Assembly (NCBI GenBank): GCA_026417375.1
Contig: JAOADJ010000001.1
Span: forward strand, 25,336-89,335
DNA length: 64,000 bases
Origin: Melioribacteraceae bacterium
GTDB taxonomy: Bacteria; Bacteroidota; Ignavibacteria; Ignavibacteriales; Melioribacteraceae
Reading direction: 5' to 3'
Below the pieces are notes generated by a model, which was given only the letters and a program-made list of their open reading frames with translations, did not search any database and had not been told where the DNA came from. Positions 18,595-28,421 of the stretch are shown piece by piece (the first letter of the stretch is position 1; each line of letters starts with the position of its first letter). The translations under genes and the position numbers were made by a program.

Positions 18595-20762
18595 CTATAA
18601 AAACAAATATCAAAAAAATTTATTCTCATTTATGCCGTTACTTACAATACTTTTTAGTAGCGGCATTTTTGTTTCCTAAAATTCTTTATTCACAAACAGA
18701 GGAAATAAATAAACTAGAGTATTTACTGTCAAAAACTATTGGACAAGAAAAAATTAATACTTTGAATAAACTTTCTGAATTAACAAGAAGTTTTTCTTTT
18801 GAAAAAGCAAACAAATATGCTGAAGAAGCCTTAAAGTTATCTGAACAAGAAAACTATAAATTTGGAAAAGCTAATGCATATAACAATTTGGGTTTTATTT
18901 TATATAGAAAAAATGATGTTGCAAAAGCTGAAAATTTTTATAAATCTGCTCTTAACATTTTTAAAGAATTAAAATCAGATTACGAAATTGCTAAAACTTT
19001 GAATTACCTTGGACTTATCTATTGGCGTAAAAACGACTTTGTTAAAGCATTTAAATTTTATAGAGAATCTTTAACCATCTCTCAAAAGATCAAACAAAAA
19101 GATGTCGAAGCTGAAGCTTTAGATTACATGGGTTTGATTTATTGGAAGTGGAGTCAGTATTCAAAAGCTTTAGAATATTTTTATAACTCTTATAAATTAC
19201 AAGACCAGACAAATAATAAATTTGGAATAGGTATTGCCTTAAATAACATTTCATTTATCTATAATGAAATGAACCAACCCGATTTGGCTATTTATTATGC
19301 AAATAAAATTTTAAACGATGATAAAATAACTGAAAACAAATATATTCTCGGTAGAACTTATAATAATCTTGGTGTTAGTTATTTCAAAAAAGAAGAGCTG
19401 GATAAAGCAATTTCCTATCAACAAAAATCGCTTGATATTAAAAGAGAATCCGGCGAAAAAGGTGGAATGGCATTTTCATATAACGACTTAGGAGACGTTT
19501 ACTTTAAATTAAACGATTTTCAATTAGCTTATGAAAATTATAAACTTGCTTTAGATTTAAGAAGAGAATTAAACGACAAATATGGAATTGCATCCACTCT
19601 TTTAAGTATTGCAAAAGTTGAAATAAAAAGAAATAAACTTGAAGAAGCTGAATTTTTATTAAATGAAGCAATAGCTAATGCAACCAGTATAAATAATATT
19701 AGCTTAGTTACTCAAGTTTATAAAGAACTTTCTAACCTTTATTCCTTAAAAGGAAACAACACAAAAGCATTTAACTATCTCAAACTTCATTCTGAACTGG
19801 TTGATTCCATTTATAACAAACAATCCATTGATAAAATTGCAGAACTAACAGTTATTTACGATTTAGAATCAAAAGAAAATCAATTAAAAATAAAAACACT
19901 TGAAGTTGAAAAAGAACAATCGAAGTACATCTATTTAATTATAATTATAATTCTTGTTATTGTTACACTTATTATTCTATTAATTAGAAATAAAAAACTT
20001 AGAGACACAACAAAACAATTAAAAATCAAAAATGAAGAAATAGATAAAAAGACTATTGAGTTAGAACAAACAATAAAAACACGAGACAAATTTTTCTCAA
20101 TCATGTCTCACGATTTACGAAGTCCATTTTTTGGTTTAAAATCAATGACCGAAATTTTAAGCGATTCAGAAATTGATTTAACAGAAGAAGAAAGAAAAAA
20201 TTATTTATCAAAATTAAACAAAACAGTTAAAGATGTTTTTGCACTAATAGAAAACTTAATTGAATGGTCAAAATTACAAACAAACAGAATTGAACATAAC
20301 CCTGAAAATTATGACTTATATGATGATATTAATTCAATAGTTACAATGTTATCAATAAATGCTGAACACAAAAAAATAAAAATAGAAAACAAAATTAATC
20401 CGCCAATAGAAGTTTTTGCCGACCAAAGAATGATTCATTCAGTATTATTAAATTTAATTTCTAACGCAATAAAATTCACAAGAGAAAATGGTTTAATTGA
20501 AATACTTTCAAATGATAAAGGTAACTTAATCGAAATTTGTGTGAAAGATAATGGAATTGGAATTAGTGAAGAAATTAAATCAAAATTATTCAGTATAGAA
20601 ACAAAAACATCTACACGGGGAACAAATCAAGAGAAAGGTTCTGGATTAGGACTTTTACTTTGCAAAGAATTAGTTGAAAAAAATGGTGGAACTATAACAT
20701 TCGAATCAAAAGAAAACGAGGGTTCAACTTTCTGTTTCACAATTCCAAAAGCAAAAAATTAA
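18591..20762 (+). CDS. TPR-repeat sensor histidine kinase
   Basis: Signal peptide, many TPRs, TM, 'FFSIMSHDLRSPFFGLKSM' H-box, HATPase; 4-nt overlap with DUF1015 gene. Confidence 0.9.
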   Translation: MTIKTNIKKIYSHLCRYLQYFLVAAFLFPKILYSQTEEINKLEYLLSKTIGQEKINTLNKLSELTRSFSFEKANKYAEEALKLSEQENYKFGKANAYNNLGFILYRKNDVAKAENFYKSALNIFKELKSDYEIAKTLNYLGLIYWRKNDFVKAFKFYRESLTISQKIKQKDVEAEALDYMGLIYWKWSQYSKALEYFYNSYKLQDQTNNKFGIGIALNNISFIYNEMNQPDLAIYYANKILNDDKITENKYILGRTYNNLGVSYFKKEELDKAISYQQKSLDIKRESGEKGGMAFSYNDLGDVYFKLNDFQLAYENYKLALDLRRELNDKYGIASTLLSIAKVEIKRNKLEEAEFLLNEAIANATSINNISLVTQVYKELSNLYSLKGNNTKAFNYLKLHSELVDSIYNKQSIDKIAELTVIYDLESKENQLKIKTLEVEKEQSKYIYLIIIIILVIVTLIILLIRNKKLRDTTKQLKIKNEEIDKKTIELEQTIKTRDKFFSIMSHDLRSPFFGLKSMTEILSDSEIDLTEEERKNYLSKLNKTVKDVFALIENLIEWSKLQTNRIEHNPENYDLYDDINSIVTMLSINAEHKKIKIENKINPPIEVFADQRMIHSVLLNLISNAIKFTRENGLIEILSNDKGNLIEICVKDNGIGISEEIKSKLFSIETKTSTRGTNQEKGSGLGLLLCKELVEKNGGTITFESKENEGSTFCFTIPKAKN

Positions 20763-20839
20763 ATAAGATTTTGCCCCTATAAAATTTTTCAACTAAGTTT
20801 CGATTGAGAATTTTAATTCACAATTGGAGAAGATAAAAA

Positions 20840-21925
20840 ATGGAAAAACGCATTTATAATTTTAGCGCTGGTCCGGCAATTTTACCAGAAGAAGTATTAC
20901 TCGAAGCTCAAAAAGATCTCTATTCCTACAAAGGAAGTGGAATGAGTGTTATGGAAATGAGTCACAGAGGAAAAATTTTTGACGGAATTATCAAACAAGC
21001 TGATGCTGACTTAAGAAAACTTCTTGATATTAATGACAACTATTCGATTTTATTTCTACAAGGTGGAGCAACATTACAATTTTCAATGGTTCCTCTAAAT
21101 TTAATGCCACCCAAAAACAAAGCTGATTATATTATTACCGGCTCATGGGCAAAAAAAGCAATGAAAGAAGCTAAAAGAGTTGGAATAGTTAATATTGCTG
21201 CATCAACAGAAAATGAAAACTTTGTACGTATTCCTAAGCAAGAAGAATTAAAACTTGATCAGGATGCATCGTATGTTCACTTCACCTCAAACAACACAAT
21301 CTATGGAACACAATGGAAAAGTGAACCGGAAGTAAGTAATGTTCCTTTGGTTTGTGATGCTTCATCAGATTTTCTACACAAAAAAATTGATATAAATAAA
21401 TATTCTTTAATCTACGCAGGCGCTCAGAAAAATATCGGTCCTTCCGGTGTAACAGTAGTTATTATTAGAAAAGATTTACTTGAAAGAAGTCAGGATTCAC
21501 TTCATACTTATTTAAATTATAAAATTCATGTTGAAAATGATTCAATGTATAATACACCAACAACATTTGGAATTTACATAGCAGGATTAGTTTTCAAGTG
21601 GCTATTAAATATGGGTGGATTAGATGAGATGTATAAACGTAATCTTGAAAAAGCTAATATTTTATACGAAGCTATTGATGCAAGCAATGGATTTTATAAA
21701 GGAACAACAGAAAAAGATTCCCGCTCATTAATGAATGTTACCTTCAGATTACCAAATGAAGAATTAGAGAAAAAGTTTCTTGATGAAGCAAAGAAAAAAG
21801 ATTTTGAAGGATTGAAAGGACATCGTTCTGTTGGTGGAATAAGAGCATCAATTTACAATGCTTTTCCAAAAGCTGGTGTTGAAGCTTTAGTTCAATTTAT
21901 GGAAGATTTCCAAAAAAATAATTAA
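20840..21925 (+). CDS. serC: phosphoserine aminotransferase
   Basis: 'YNFSAGPAILPEEVL', 'MEMSHRGKIFDGI', 'YAGAQKNIGPSGVTVVIIRKDLL'. Confidence 0.96.
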   Translation: MEKRIYNFSAGPAILPEEVLLEAQKDLYSYKGSGMSVMEMSHRGKIFDGIIKQADADLRKLLDINDNYSILFLQGGATLQFSMVPLNLMPPKNKADYIITGSWAKKAMKEAKRVGIVNIAASTENENFVRIPKQEELKLDQDASYVHFTSNNTIYGTQWKSEPEVSNVPLVCDASSDFLHKKIDINKYSLIYAGAQKNIGPSGVTVVIIRKDLLERSQDSLHTYLNYKIHVENDSMYNTPTTFGIYIAGLVFKWLLNMGGLDEMYKRNLEKANILYEAIDASNGFYKGTTEKDSRSLMNVTFRLPNEELEKKFLDEAKKKDFEGLKGHRSVGGIRASIYNAFPKAGVEALVQFMEDFQKNN

Positions 21926-21937
21926 TCATTTTAATTA

Positions 21938-21972
21938 TTAGGGCTGGCTTTCTAATTTCTAGTCAGCCCTAA
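21938..21972. terminator. hairpin between convergent serC and the H-lectin-like gene
   Basis: TTAGGGCTG ... CAGCCCTAA arms. Confidence 0.65.
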
Positions 21973-21990
21973 ATTATTTATCAAAACTTA

Positions 21991-22347
21991 TTACTCACCA
22001 ATTGCCATCCACATTCCACCTATCATATAAATTTTTGAACCACCCCAGGTTTTTATTTCCATACTAAAACCAGCTTTGTGAACTGATAAAAGTTTTACAC
22101 TATAGCGAGTATTAATTCCTTTTTCACCATCAAACTTTGTAACACTTAACATTACCTCCGGTTTATTTTTATATTGTTTAGGAAAAGTAATATTTAATTG
22201 TAAAGTTCTTTCCTGATCACTCCCACTATCAAGCATGTAATTTGAAACTTTTGTTTTCTCAACACTAAACTCACCGGTTTGAACAAAACTTTGTCCGTTA
22301 AGGTTAACAAACAAACTTATAAAAAGAATAAAAAATAAATTTCTCAT
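21991..22347 (-). CDS. secreted H-type-lectin-like domain protein
   Basis: Signal peptide; 'LNITFPKQYKNKPEVMLSVTKFDGEKGINTRYSVKLLSVHKAGFSMEIKTWGGSKIYMIGGMWMAIG' resembles the H-lectin pattern. Confidence 0.6.
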   Translation of the reverse strand: MRNLFFILFISLFVNLNGQSFVQTGEFSVEKTKVSNYMLDSGSDQERTLQLNITFPKQYKNKPEVMLSVTKFDGEKGINTRYSVKLLSVHKAGFSMEIKTWGGSKIYMIGGMWMAIGE

Positions 22348-22456
22348 TTACTCCTCCCTTTTCATTATTATTATGTTTAAACTCAACTTACAAAATCATT
22401 TTATTAAATAAAACATTTTTTATTATAATGCAGTCTAAAGCAAAAAGGAAACAAAT

Positions 22457-22630
22457 ATGAATTTATATACCATCGTTTTTATACTTGTAACAGTATTAGT
22501 CATTTTAGGGCTTGCTTTATTTGGTATTTTAATTTCTAAACTTGATAAATGGATAGACAAAAAAGAAAGATTAGGAAGAGAAAGTATTTATAAGAAAACT
22601 GCCAAAAAGGATGAGGAAAAAATGGAATAA
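22457..22630 (+). CDS. small single-TM protein (57 aa), not in the ORF track
   Basis: ATG at 22457; MNLYTIVFILVTVLVILGLALFGILISKLDKWIDKKERLGRESIYKKTAKKDEEKME*. Confidence 0.55.
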   Translation: MNLYTIVFILVTVLVILGLALFGILISKLDKWIDKKERLGRESIYKKTAKKDEEKME

Positions 22631-22676
22631 AGAAAATAAAAGGAATAATTTTGCATAAAAAAAACAGGTGATCTTG

Positions 22677-24020
22677 ATGAGCAAATTTAAATATGTAATT
22701 AAAAGAAGCGGTGCAATTGTACCATTTAATCCGGATAGAATTTCAAATGTAATTTATCGTGCAGCTGTATCTGTTGGAGGCAGAGATAAAGAAAGAGCAA
22801 ATGAATTAGCAAAATATGTAATAGCAATGATGGAAGAAAAATTTGAAGAAGGATATAAACCGCATGTAGAAGAAATTCAGGATATCGTTGAAAAAGTTTT
22901 AATAGAACATGGACATGCAAAAGTTGCAAAAGAATTTATACTTTACCGCGAAGAAGCCGCAAGAAGAAGAAGAGAAAATAGTAAACACTTTTCAAAACCG
23001 AATGAATTAATTCCATGGAAAAAAGTTTGGCGTTCACTTGACTGGGCAGTTTCTCATGATCTTCACACAGTTGAATCAATAAATGAAAGAATACGAAGAG
23101 GTGAGTTTCCACAAATTGTTCACGAATGTGAATCATTTTACGAAACACAACTCGATACAGCAGCTGAATTAATTAAAGAACGCGCCAATGAACTTAAAAT
23201 GGTTATGGTTAGCGGCCCATCTTCTTCAGGAAAGACAACAACAACAATGAAACTTGAACAACGTTTAAATAAAATGGGAATGAAGTTCGTTGCTTTAGTT
23301 GTTGATAATTATTTCTTCGATCTTGAACTTCACCCGAAAGATGAATTTGGAGATTACGATTTTGAAACCCCTCAGGCACTCGATTTAGAATTAATTAATG
23401 AACATTTAAAAAAGCTTGCTGCCGGCGAAGAAGTAATGATTCCTTATTATGACTTTAAACAAGGAAAAAGATTCGACAACAGAACACCATTGCAATTACA
23501 CGAAAATGAAGTTTTATTAATTGATAGTCTTCATGGTCTTTATCCCGAGTTCAGTAAAGAAATTCCGGCATCACAAAAATTTAAATTATATCTCGAACCA
23601 CTTTTACAAATGAAAATGCCTGATGGAAATTACATTCGTTGGACTGATTTAAGATTAATAAGAAGAATGCTTCGCGATTCAGTTCACCGTGCCTATAACC
23701 CGGAACAAACATTATTACATTGGCATTATGTTCGTTCGTCAGAAAAAAGAACAATTCTACCATACAGTAACACTGCAGATTATATTGTAAATACATCAAT
23801 GTCTTTCGAAGTTCCTATTTATCGCCCAAAATTATTAGAATCATTTAAAGAATGGGAAAAGAAATATAATGGCGATCCACTTCGTGAAGATGCTTATGAA
23901 AGAGCAGCACGTGTCAGAAAAATGCTTGATGCAATTGAACCAATAGAAGATGATTCGCCAATTCCCGGCGATTCTGTATTACGTGAATTTATTGGCGGAA
24001 GTACTTTAAAATATCACTAA
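22677..24020 (+). CDS. ATP-cone domain fused to uridine kinase/phosphoribulokinase-like nucleoside kinase
   Basis: N-terminal ATP-cone 'VIKRSGAIVPFNPDRISNVIYRAA'; P-loop 'VSGPSSSGKTTTTMKL'; 'NTADYIVNTSMSFEVP'; ATG at 22677. Confidence 0.85.
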   Translation: MSKFKYVIKRSGAIVPFNPDRISNVIYRAAVSVGGRDKERANELAKYVIAMMEEKFEEGYKPHVEEIQDIVEKVLIEHGHAKVAKEFILYREEAARRRRENSKHFSKPNELIPWKKVWRSLDWAVSHDLHTVESINERIRRGEFPQIVHECESFYETQLDTAAELIKERANELKMVMVSGPSSSGKTTTTMKLEQRLNKMGMKFVALVVDNYFFDLELHPKDEFGDYDFETPQALDLELINEHLKKLAAGEEVMIPYYDFKQGKRFDNRTPLQLHENEVLLIDSLHGLYPEFSKEIPASQKFKLYLEPLLQMKMPDGNYIRWTDLRLIRRMLRDSVHRAYNPEQTLLHWHYVRSSEKRTILPYSNTADYIVNTSMSFEVPIYRPKLLESFKEWEKKYNGDPLREDAYERAARVRKMLDAIEPIEDDSPIPGDSVLREFIGGSTLKYH

Positions 24021-24038
24021 AATTTTTTAGGTGTTAAA

Positions 24039-24476
24039 ATGGATGAATTTATGAAAGCCGCAATTGAAGAGGCGGAAAAAGGATTATTGGAAGGAGGAAT
24101 TCCAATTGGTTCTGTTATTGTTCATAAGGGAAAAATTATCGGGCGTGGTCATAATCGAAGAGTACAAAAAGGAAGTGTAATTTTACACGGCGAAATGGAT
24201 GCTCTTGAAAATGCAGGCAGGCAACCAGCTTCAGTTTATCGGGAATCTGTTTTATATACTACTCTTTCTCCTTGCCCAATGTGTAGCGGTGCTATTTTAC
24301 TTTATGGAATACCAAAGGTTATTATTGGTGAAAATAAAACATTTATGGGGGATGAAGTTCATTTAAAATCTTACGGGGTTAATTTAGAAGTTCTTCAGGA
24401 TGAAACATGTATTAACTTAATGACAAATTTTATTGAAAAAAATCCTACTCTTTGGAATGAAGATATTGGTGTTTGA
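24039..24476 (+). CDS. nucleoside/cytosine deaminase family protein
   Basis: 'LHGEMDALENAGRQ...LYTTLSPCPMCSGAILLYGIPKV' (HxE, PCxxC zinc motif). Confidence 0.92.
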   Translation: MDEFMKAAIEEAEKGLLEGGIPIGSVIVHKGKIIGRGHNRRVQKGSVILHGEMDALENAGRQPASVYRESVLYTTLSPCPMCSGAILLYGIPKVIIGENKTFMGDEVHLKSYGVNLEVLQDETCINLMTNFIEKNPTLWNEDIGV

Positions 24477-24496
24477 ATTATTATAAAATTACAATT

Positions 24497-24532
24497 AAGA
24501 GTAAGATAAATTTTTATCTTACTCTTGTTTTT
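24497..24532 (+). terminator. rho-independent terminator
   Basis: AAGAGTAAGATAAA/TTTATCTTACTCTT stem followed by GTTTTT. Confidence 0.8.
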
Positions 24533-24582
24533 GCTTTAAAATTAATTTCCTTCTAATCCTTTCAATAAAAGGAAAAACTAAA

Positions 24583-26907
24583 ATGAAAAATTTTTTCATT
24601 CTTATTTTAATTTTAACATCTACAATCTTTTCTCAAAAAAAAACACCTTATGATTATGTGAATCCATTTATTGGGACAGATAAAATGGGACATACTTTTC
24701 CTGGTGCTGTTGTTCCATTTGGTTTAGTACAATTAAGTCCCGATACAGATACAATTCAATATAGTTACGGAAAGGGTTATAACCCTGAGGTTTATAAATA
24801 TTGTTCGGGTTATCAATATAGCGATAATACAATAGTCGGATTTTCACATACACATTTTAATGGCACGGGGCATTCTGATCTTGGTGATATTTTATTAATG
24901 CCAACAATTGGTAATATTAAATTAAATCCCGGTACAAAAGAAAATCCTGATAGTGGTTACCGTTCAAGATTCAAACATGAAAATGAAACTGCAAAACCCG
25001 GTTATTATTCAGTTTATTTAGATGATTATAATATTAAAGTTGAACTGACTGCAACAGAAAGAGTTGGATTTCATAAATATATTTTTCCAAAAACAAAAGA
25101 TGCACACATAATTCTTGATTTAACTTCAGGCATTTATAACTATGATGGAAAAGTAATTTGGAGTTTTATTCGTGTTGAAAATAAAACATTAATTACCGGT
25201 TATAGGCAAACAAATGGTTGGGCAAGAACAAGATACATTTATTTTGCAATTGAATTTTCACAACCAGTTGAATCTTATCAATTAAAAAATGAAGAACAAT
25301 TTATCTATAATGGTTTTTGGAGAAAGTTTAATCAAAATGAAAATTTTCCTGAAAGAGCGGGACATAAAATTAAAAGTGTTTTTAATTTTAATACAGAAGC
25401 AAAAAATGAAGTTCTTGTAAAAGTTGCTTTAAGTGGTGTAAGCATAAAAAATGCAATTGAAAATTTAAATGTTGAAATACCTCACTGGAATTTTGATAAA
25501 ATTGTTAATCAGGCAAAAGAAAAATGGAACAATGAATTATCAAAAATTATAATTGAAACTTCAGAGGAAAGAAAAATAAATTTTTATACTTCAATGTATC
25601 ATGCTTTTATCAATCCAAATATTTTTTCAGATGTCAATGGAGAATATCGTGGCTTAGATCAAAACATTTATAAATCTAAAGATTTTGTTAACTACACAAC
25701 CTTTTCATTGTGGGATACATATCGCGCCTTACATCCTCTTTATACTTTAATTCAAAAGAAAAGAACAAGTGATATAATAAATTCCATGCTGGCACATTAT
25801 GAACAAAGTGTTCATAAAATTTTACCGGTTTGGTCTCATTGGGCAAATGAAAATTGGTGTATGATTGGTTATCATGCTGTTCCTGTTATAGCTGATGCAA
25901 TTATGAAAAACATTAAAGGTTTTGATTATCAAAAAGCATTTAATGCCTGCCTTGCTAGTTCAAATTATGATTTATATGATGGAATTGGTTATTACAAAAA
26001 ATTTGGTTATGTACCGGAAGATTTAAATTCCAACTCAGCTTCTAAAACTTTAGAATATTCATACGATGACTGGACAATTTATTCTATTGCAAAAAAATTA
26101 AGAAAGAAAAATGAAGAGAAGGAATATTTGAAGAGAGCGATGAATTTCAAAAATATTTTCGATAAAGAGACAGGATTTATGCGAGCAAGAAATTCAAATG
26201 GTGAATTTAAATCTCCATTCGATCCACTTAGTGTTGCTAATCAAGGATTTATAGAAGGTAACGCATGGAATTATTCGTTATACGTTCCTCATGATATTAA
26301 AGGATTTACAAAATTAATTGGTGGAAATGAAAAACTTATTTCATGGCTTGATTCACTTTTTACTTTTGAACTTCCGGAAAAATATCATGAAGAAAGTGAG
26401 GATGTAACAAAACATGGTATAATTGGAAATTATGTACATGGGAATGAACCTTCGCATCATGTTGCATACATGTATAATTTTGCTGGCGTTCCATGGAAAA
26501 CACAAGAAAGAATTCATCAGATTGTAAAAGAAATGTATAAACCCAAACCCGATGGACTTTGCGGAAATGATGATTGTGGTCAAATGTCTGCCTGGTATAT
26601 TTTTTCTTTACTTGGTTTTTACCCCGTTGCACCAGCAAGTAATCAATATGTAATTGGTAGTCCTTGTGTAAATTCAGCTACAATAAATTTTGAAAATGGT
26701 AGTAAACTAAAAATAATTGTTAAAAATTATTCTGAGGAAAATATTTATATCAATGAAGTTTATTTAAATGGGGAAAAAATAAACCGAAGTTTTTTCACAC
26801 ATGATGAAATTATTAAAGGTGGAACAATAAAATTTGTAATGCAAAATAAACCAAATATAAATTGGTGTAACAATGAAACTTCATTTCCATATTCTTTAAC
26901 TAAATAG
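24583..26907 (+). CDS. GH92 family glycosyl hydrolase (alpha-mannosidase-like), secreted
   Basis: 'YVNPFIGTDKMGHTFPGAVVPFGLVQLSPDTD', 'GFSHTHFNGTGHSDLGDILLMPT', 'GNDDCGQMSAWYIFSLLGFYPVAP'. Confidence 0.95.
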   Translation: MKNFFILILILTSTIFSQKKTPYDYVNPFIGTDKMGHTFPGAVVPFGLVQLSPDTDTIQYSYGKGYNPEVYKYCSGYQYSDNTIVGFSHTHFNGTGHSDLGDILLMPTIGNIKLNPGTKENPDSGYRSRFKHENETAKPGYYSVYLDDYNIKVELTATERVGFHKYIFPKTKDAHIILDLTSGIYNYDGKVIWSFIRVENKTLITGYRQTNGWARTRYIYFAIEFSQPVESYQLKNEEQFIYNGFWRKFNQNENFPERAGHKIKSVFNFNTEAKNEVLVKVALSGVSIKNAIENLNVEIPHWNFDKIVNQAKEKWNNELSKIIIETSEERKINFYTSMYHAFINPNIFSDVNGEYRGLDQNIYKSKDFVNYTTFSLWDTYRALHPLYTLIQKKRTSDIINSMLAHYEQSVHKILPVWSHWANENWCMIGYHAVPVIADAIMKNIKGFDYQKAFNACLASSNYDLYDGIGYYKKFGYVPEDLNSNSASKTLEYSYDDWTIYSIAKKLRKKNEEKEYLKRAMNFKNIFDKETGFMRARNSNGEFKSPFDPLSVANQGFIEGNAWNYSLYVPHDIKGFTKLIGGNEKLISWLDSLFTFELPEKYHEESEDVTKHGIIGNYVHGNEPSHHVAYMYNFAGVPWKTQERIHQIVKEMYKPKPDGLCGNDDCGQMSAWYIFSLLGFYPVAPASNQYVIGSPCVNSATINFENGSKLKIIVKNYSEENIYINEVYLNGEKINRSFFTHDEIIKGGTIKFVMQNKPNINWCNNETSFPYSLTK

Positions 26908-26915
26908 AGTTAACA

Positions 26916-27185
26916 ATGAAAAAATATTTTTTATTTATTGTAATAGTTTTAGTAATTACTTCATGTATGCCCGGAACATATACTTCAAAAAATCCGGCAG
27001 GTTTATTAACAGGAATTTGGCATGGATGGATTGCACCAATTTCTTTAATACTTGGATTTTTTAATAACAACATTAGAATTTATGAAATTAACAATACCGG
27101 CTGGTGGTATGATTTCGGTTTTTATATTGCAATGATTGGCGGATTTGGTAGTTTTTCGCTTTTTAGAAAAAAGAAAAAAGATTAA
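26916..27185 (+). CDS. small membrane lipoprotein
   Basis: Lipobox 'VITSCMPG' plus hydrophobic segments and basic C-terminus. Confidence 0.7.
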   Translation: MKKYFLFIVIVLVITSCMPGTYTSKNPAGLLTGIWHGWIAPISLILGFFNNNIRIYEINNTGWWYDFGFYIAMIGGFGSFSLFRKKKKD

Positions 27186-27191
27186 TCTATA

Positions 27192-28331
27192 TTACTCTTT
27201 ATAAATTCTTGGAACACGGGTGTTGATGTTTGTTAAAATTTCATAAGGAATTGTACCAGCCCAATTTGCTAATTCTTCAACTGTTATAGAAACATCTTCA
27301 TCTTTTCCAATTAAAATTACTTCATCACCATTATAAGCTGAATCATTTTCAATATTAACCACAATTTGATCCATCGAAATTGTACCGACAACCTGATAAC
27401 GCTTTTTATTTAAAATTACTTCAGCTTTGTGGGACATACTTCTAAAATATCCATCTCCATAACCAACAGGAATTGTAACTGCACGCGTATCATTTGGAGC
27501 TTTCCAGGTCATTCCATATCCAACTGTGCTATCTTTCTTAATCACTTTAAAATAAACAACTAACGATTTCCATGTTAATGCGGGTTCAACTTTTACTTTT
27601 TTAATTATTTCATTAGAGGGATAAACACCATATAAAAGTAATCCTGGGCGGACTAAATCAAAATTTGCTTCCGGTAATTGTAAAATTGCACCGCTATTTG
27701 AAAAATGAAATATTGGTTTCGGTAAAGATTTTTTATCGTAAAATAATATTGATTGGTTAAATCTTTCTAATTGTATTTTTGAAAATGTTAAATCGCTGTT
27801 TTCTGAATTTGCAAAATGTGAATAAACTCCATCTACAATAACATTTTTACACTTTAGGCTTTCTTCAAAAAATTGTTCTGAATTATAATAATGAACTCCT
27901 AACCTTTCCATTCCGGTGTCAATCTTCAAATGAACTTTTGCTTTCGTATTCAACTGTCCTGCAATTTCATCAATTTGTTTTAATTTACTGATTGATGATG
28001 CCGTTATAATTAAATCATATTTCAAAAAAAGTGGAATTTGATTTCCCCATATTCCTCCTAAAACTAAAATTGGAATATTAATTCCATTTCTTCGTAAAAG
28101 AATCCCCTCTTCTAAAACAGCTACTCCTATATAATCTGCTTTTAATTCTTCCATTAATTTTGCAATTCTTACCAAACCATGACCATATGCATTGGCTTTA
28201 AGAATTGGCATTATCTTTACATTACCAATTAATTTTTTTATTTCATTAAAATTTTTTCTGATAGTAGTTAAATCAACTTCTACTCTTGTTGGACGAATTA
28301 TTTCATCATTGAAAATTGTATCTGAAAACAT
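27192..28331 (-). CDS. alr: alanine racemase
   Basis: 'RVEVDLTTIRKNF', 'PILKANAYGHGLVRIA' PLP-lysine motif; ATG at 28331 preferred within the longer ORF (to 28385). Confidence 0.94.
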   Translation of the reverse strand: MFSDTIFNDEIIRPTRVEVDLTTIRKNFNEIKKLIGNVKIMPILKANAYGHGLVRIAKLMEELKADYIGVAVLEEGILLRRNGINIPILVLGGIWGNQIPLFLKYDLIITASSISKLKQIDEIAGQLNTKAKVHLKIDTGMERLGVHYYNSEQFFEESLKCKNVIVDGVYSHFANSENSDLTFSKIQLERFNQSILFYDKKSLPKPIFHFSNSGAILQLPEANFDLVRPGLLLYGVYPSNEIIKKVKVEPALTWKSLVVYFKVIKKDSTVGYGMTWKAPNDTRAVTIPVGYGDGYFRSMSHKAEVILNKKRYQVVGTISMDQIVVNIENDSAYNGDEVILIGKDEDVSITVEELANWAGTIPYEILTNINTRVPRIYKE

Positions 28332-28421
28332 TTTTATTTGAACTAATATTTTGTTTCGCAAATATAACATTGTTGATACATTCAATAATTAATAATTTTA
28401 CAATGTAAAAAGAGAATAAAA

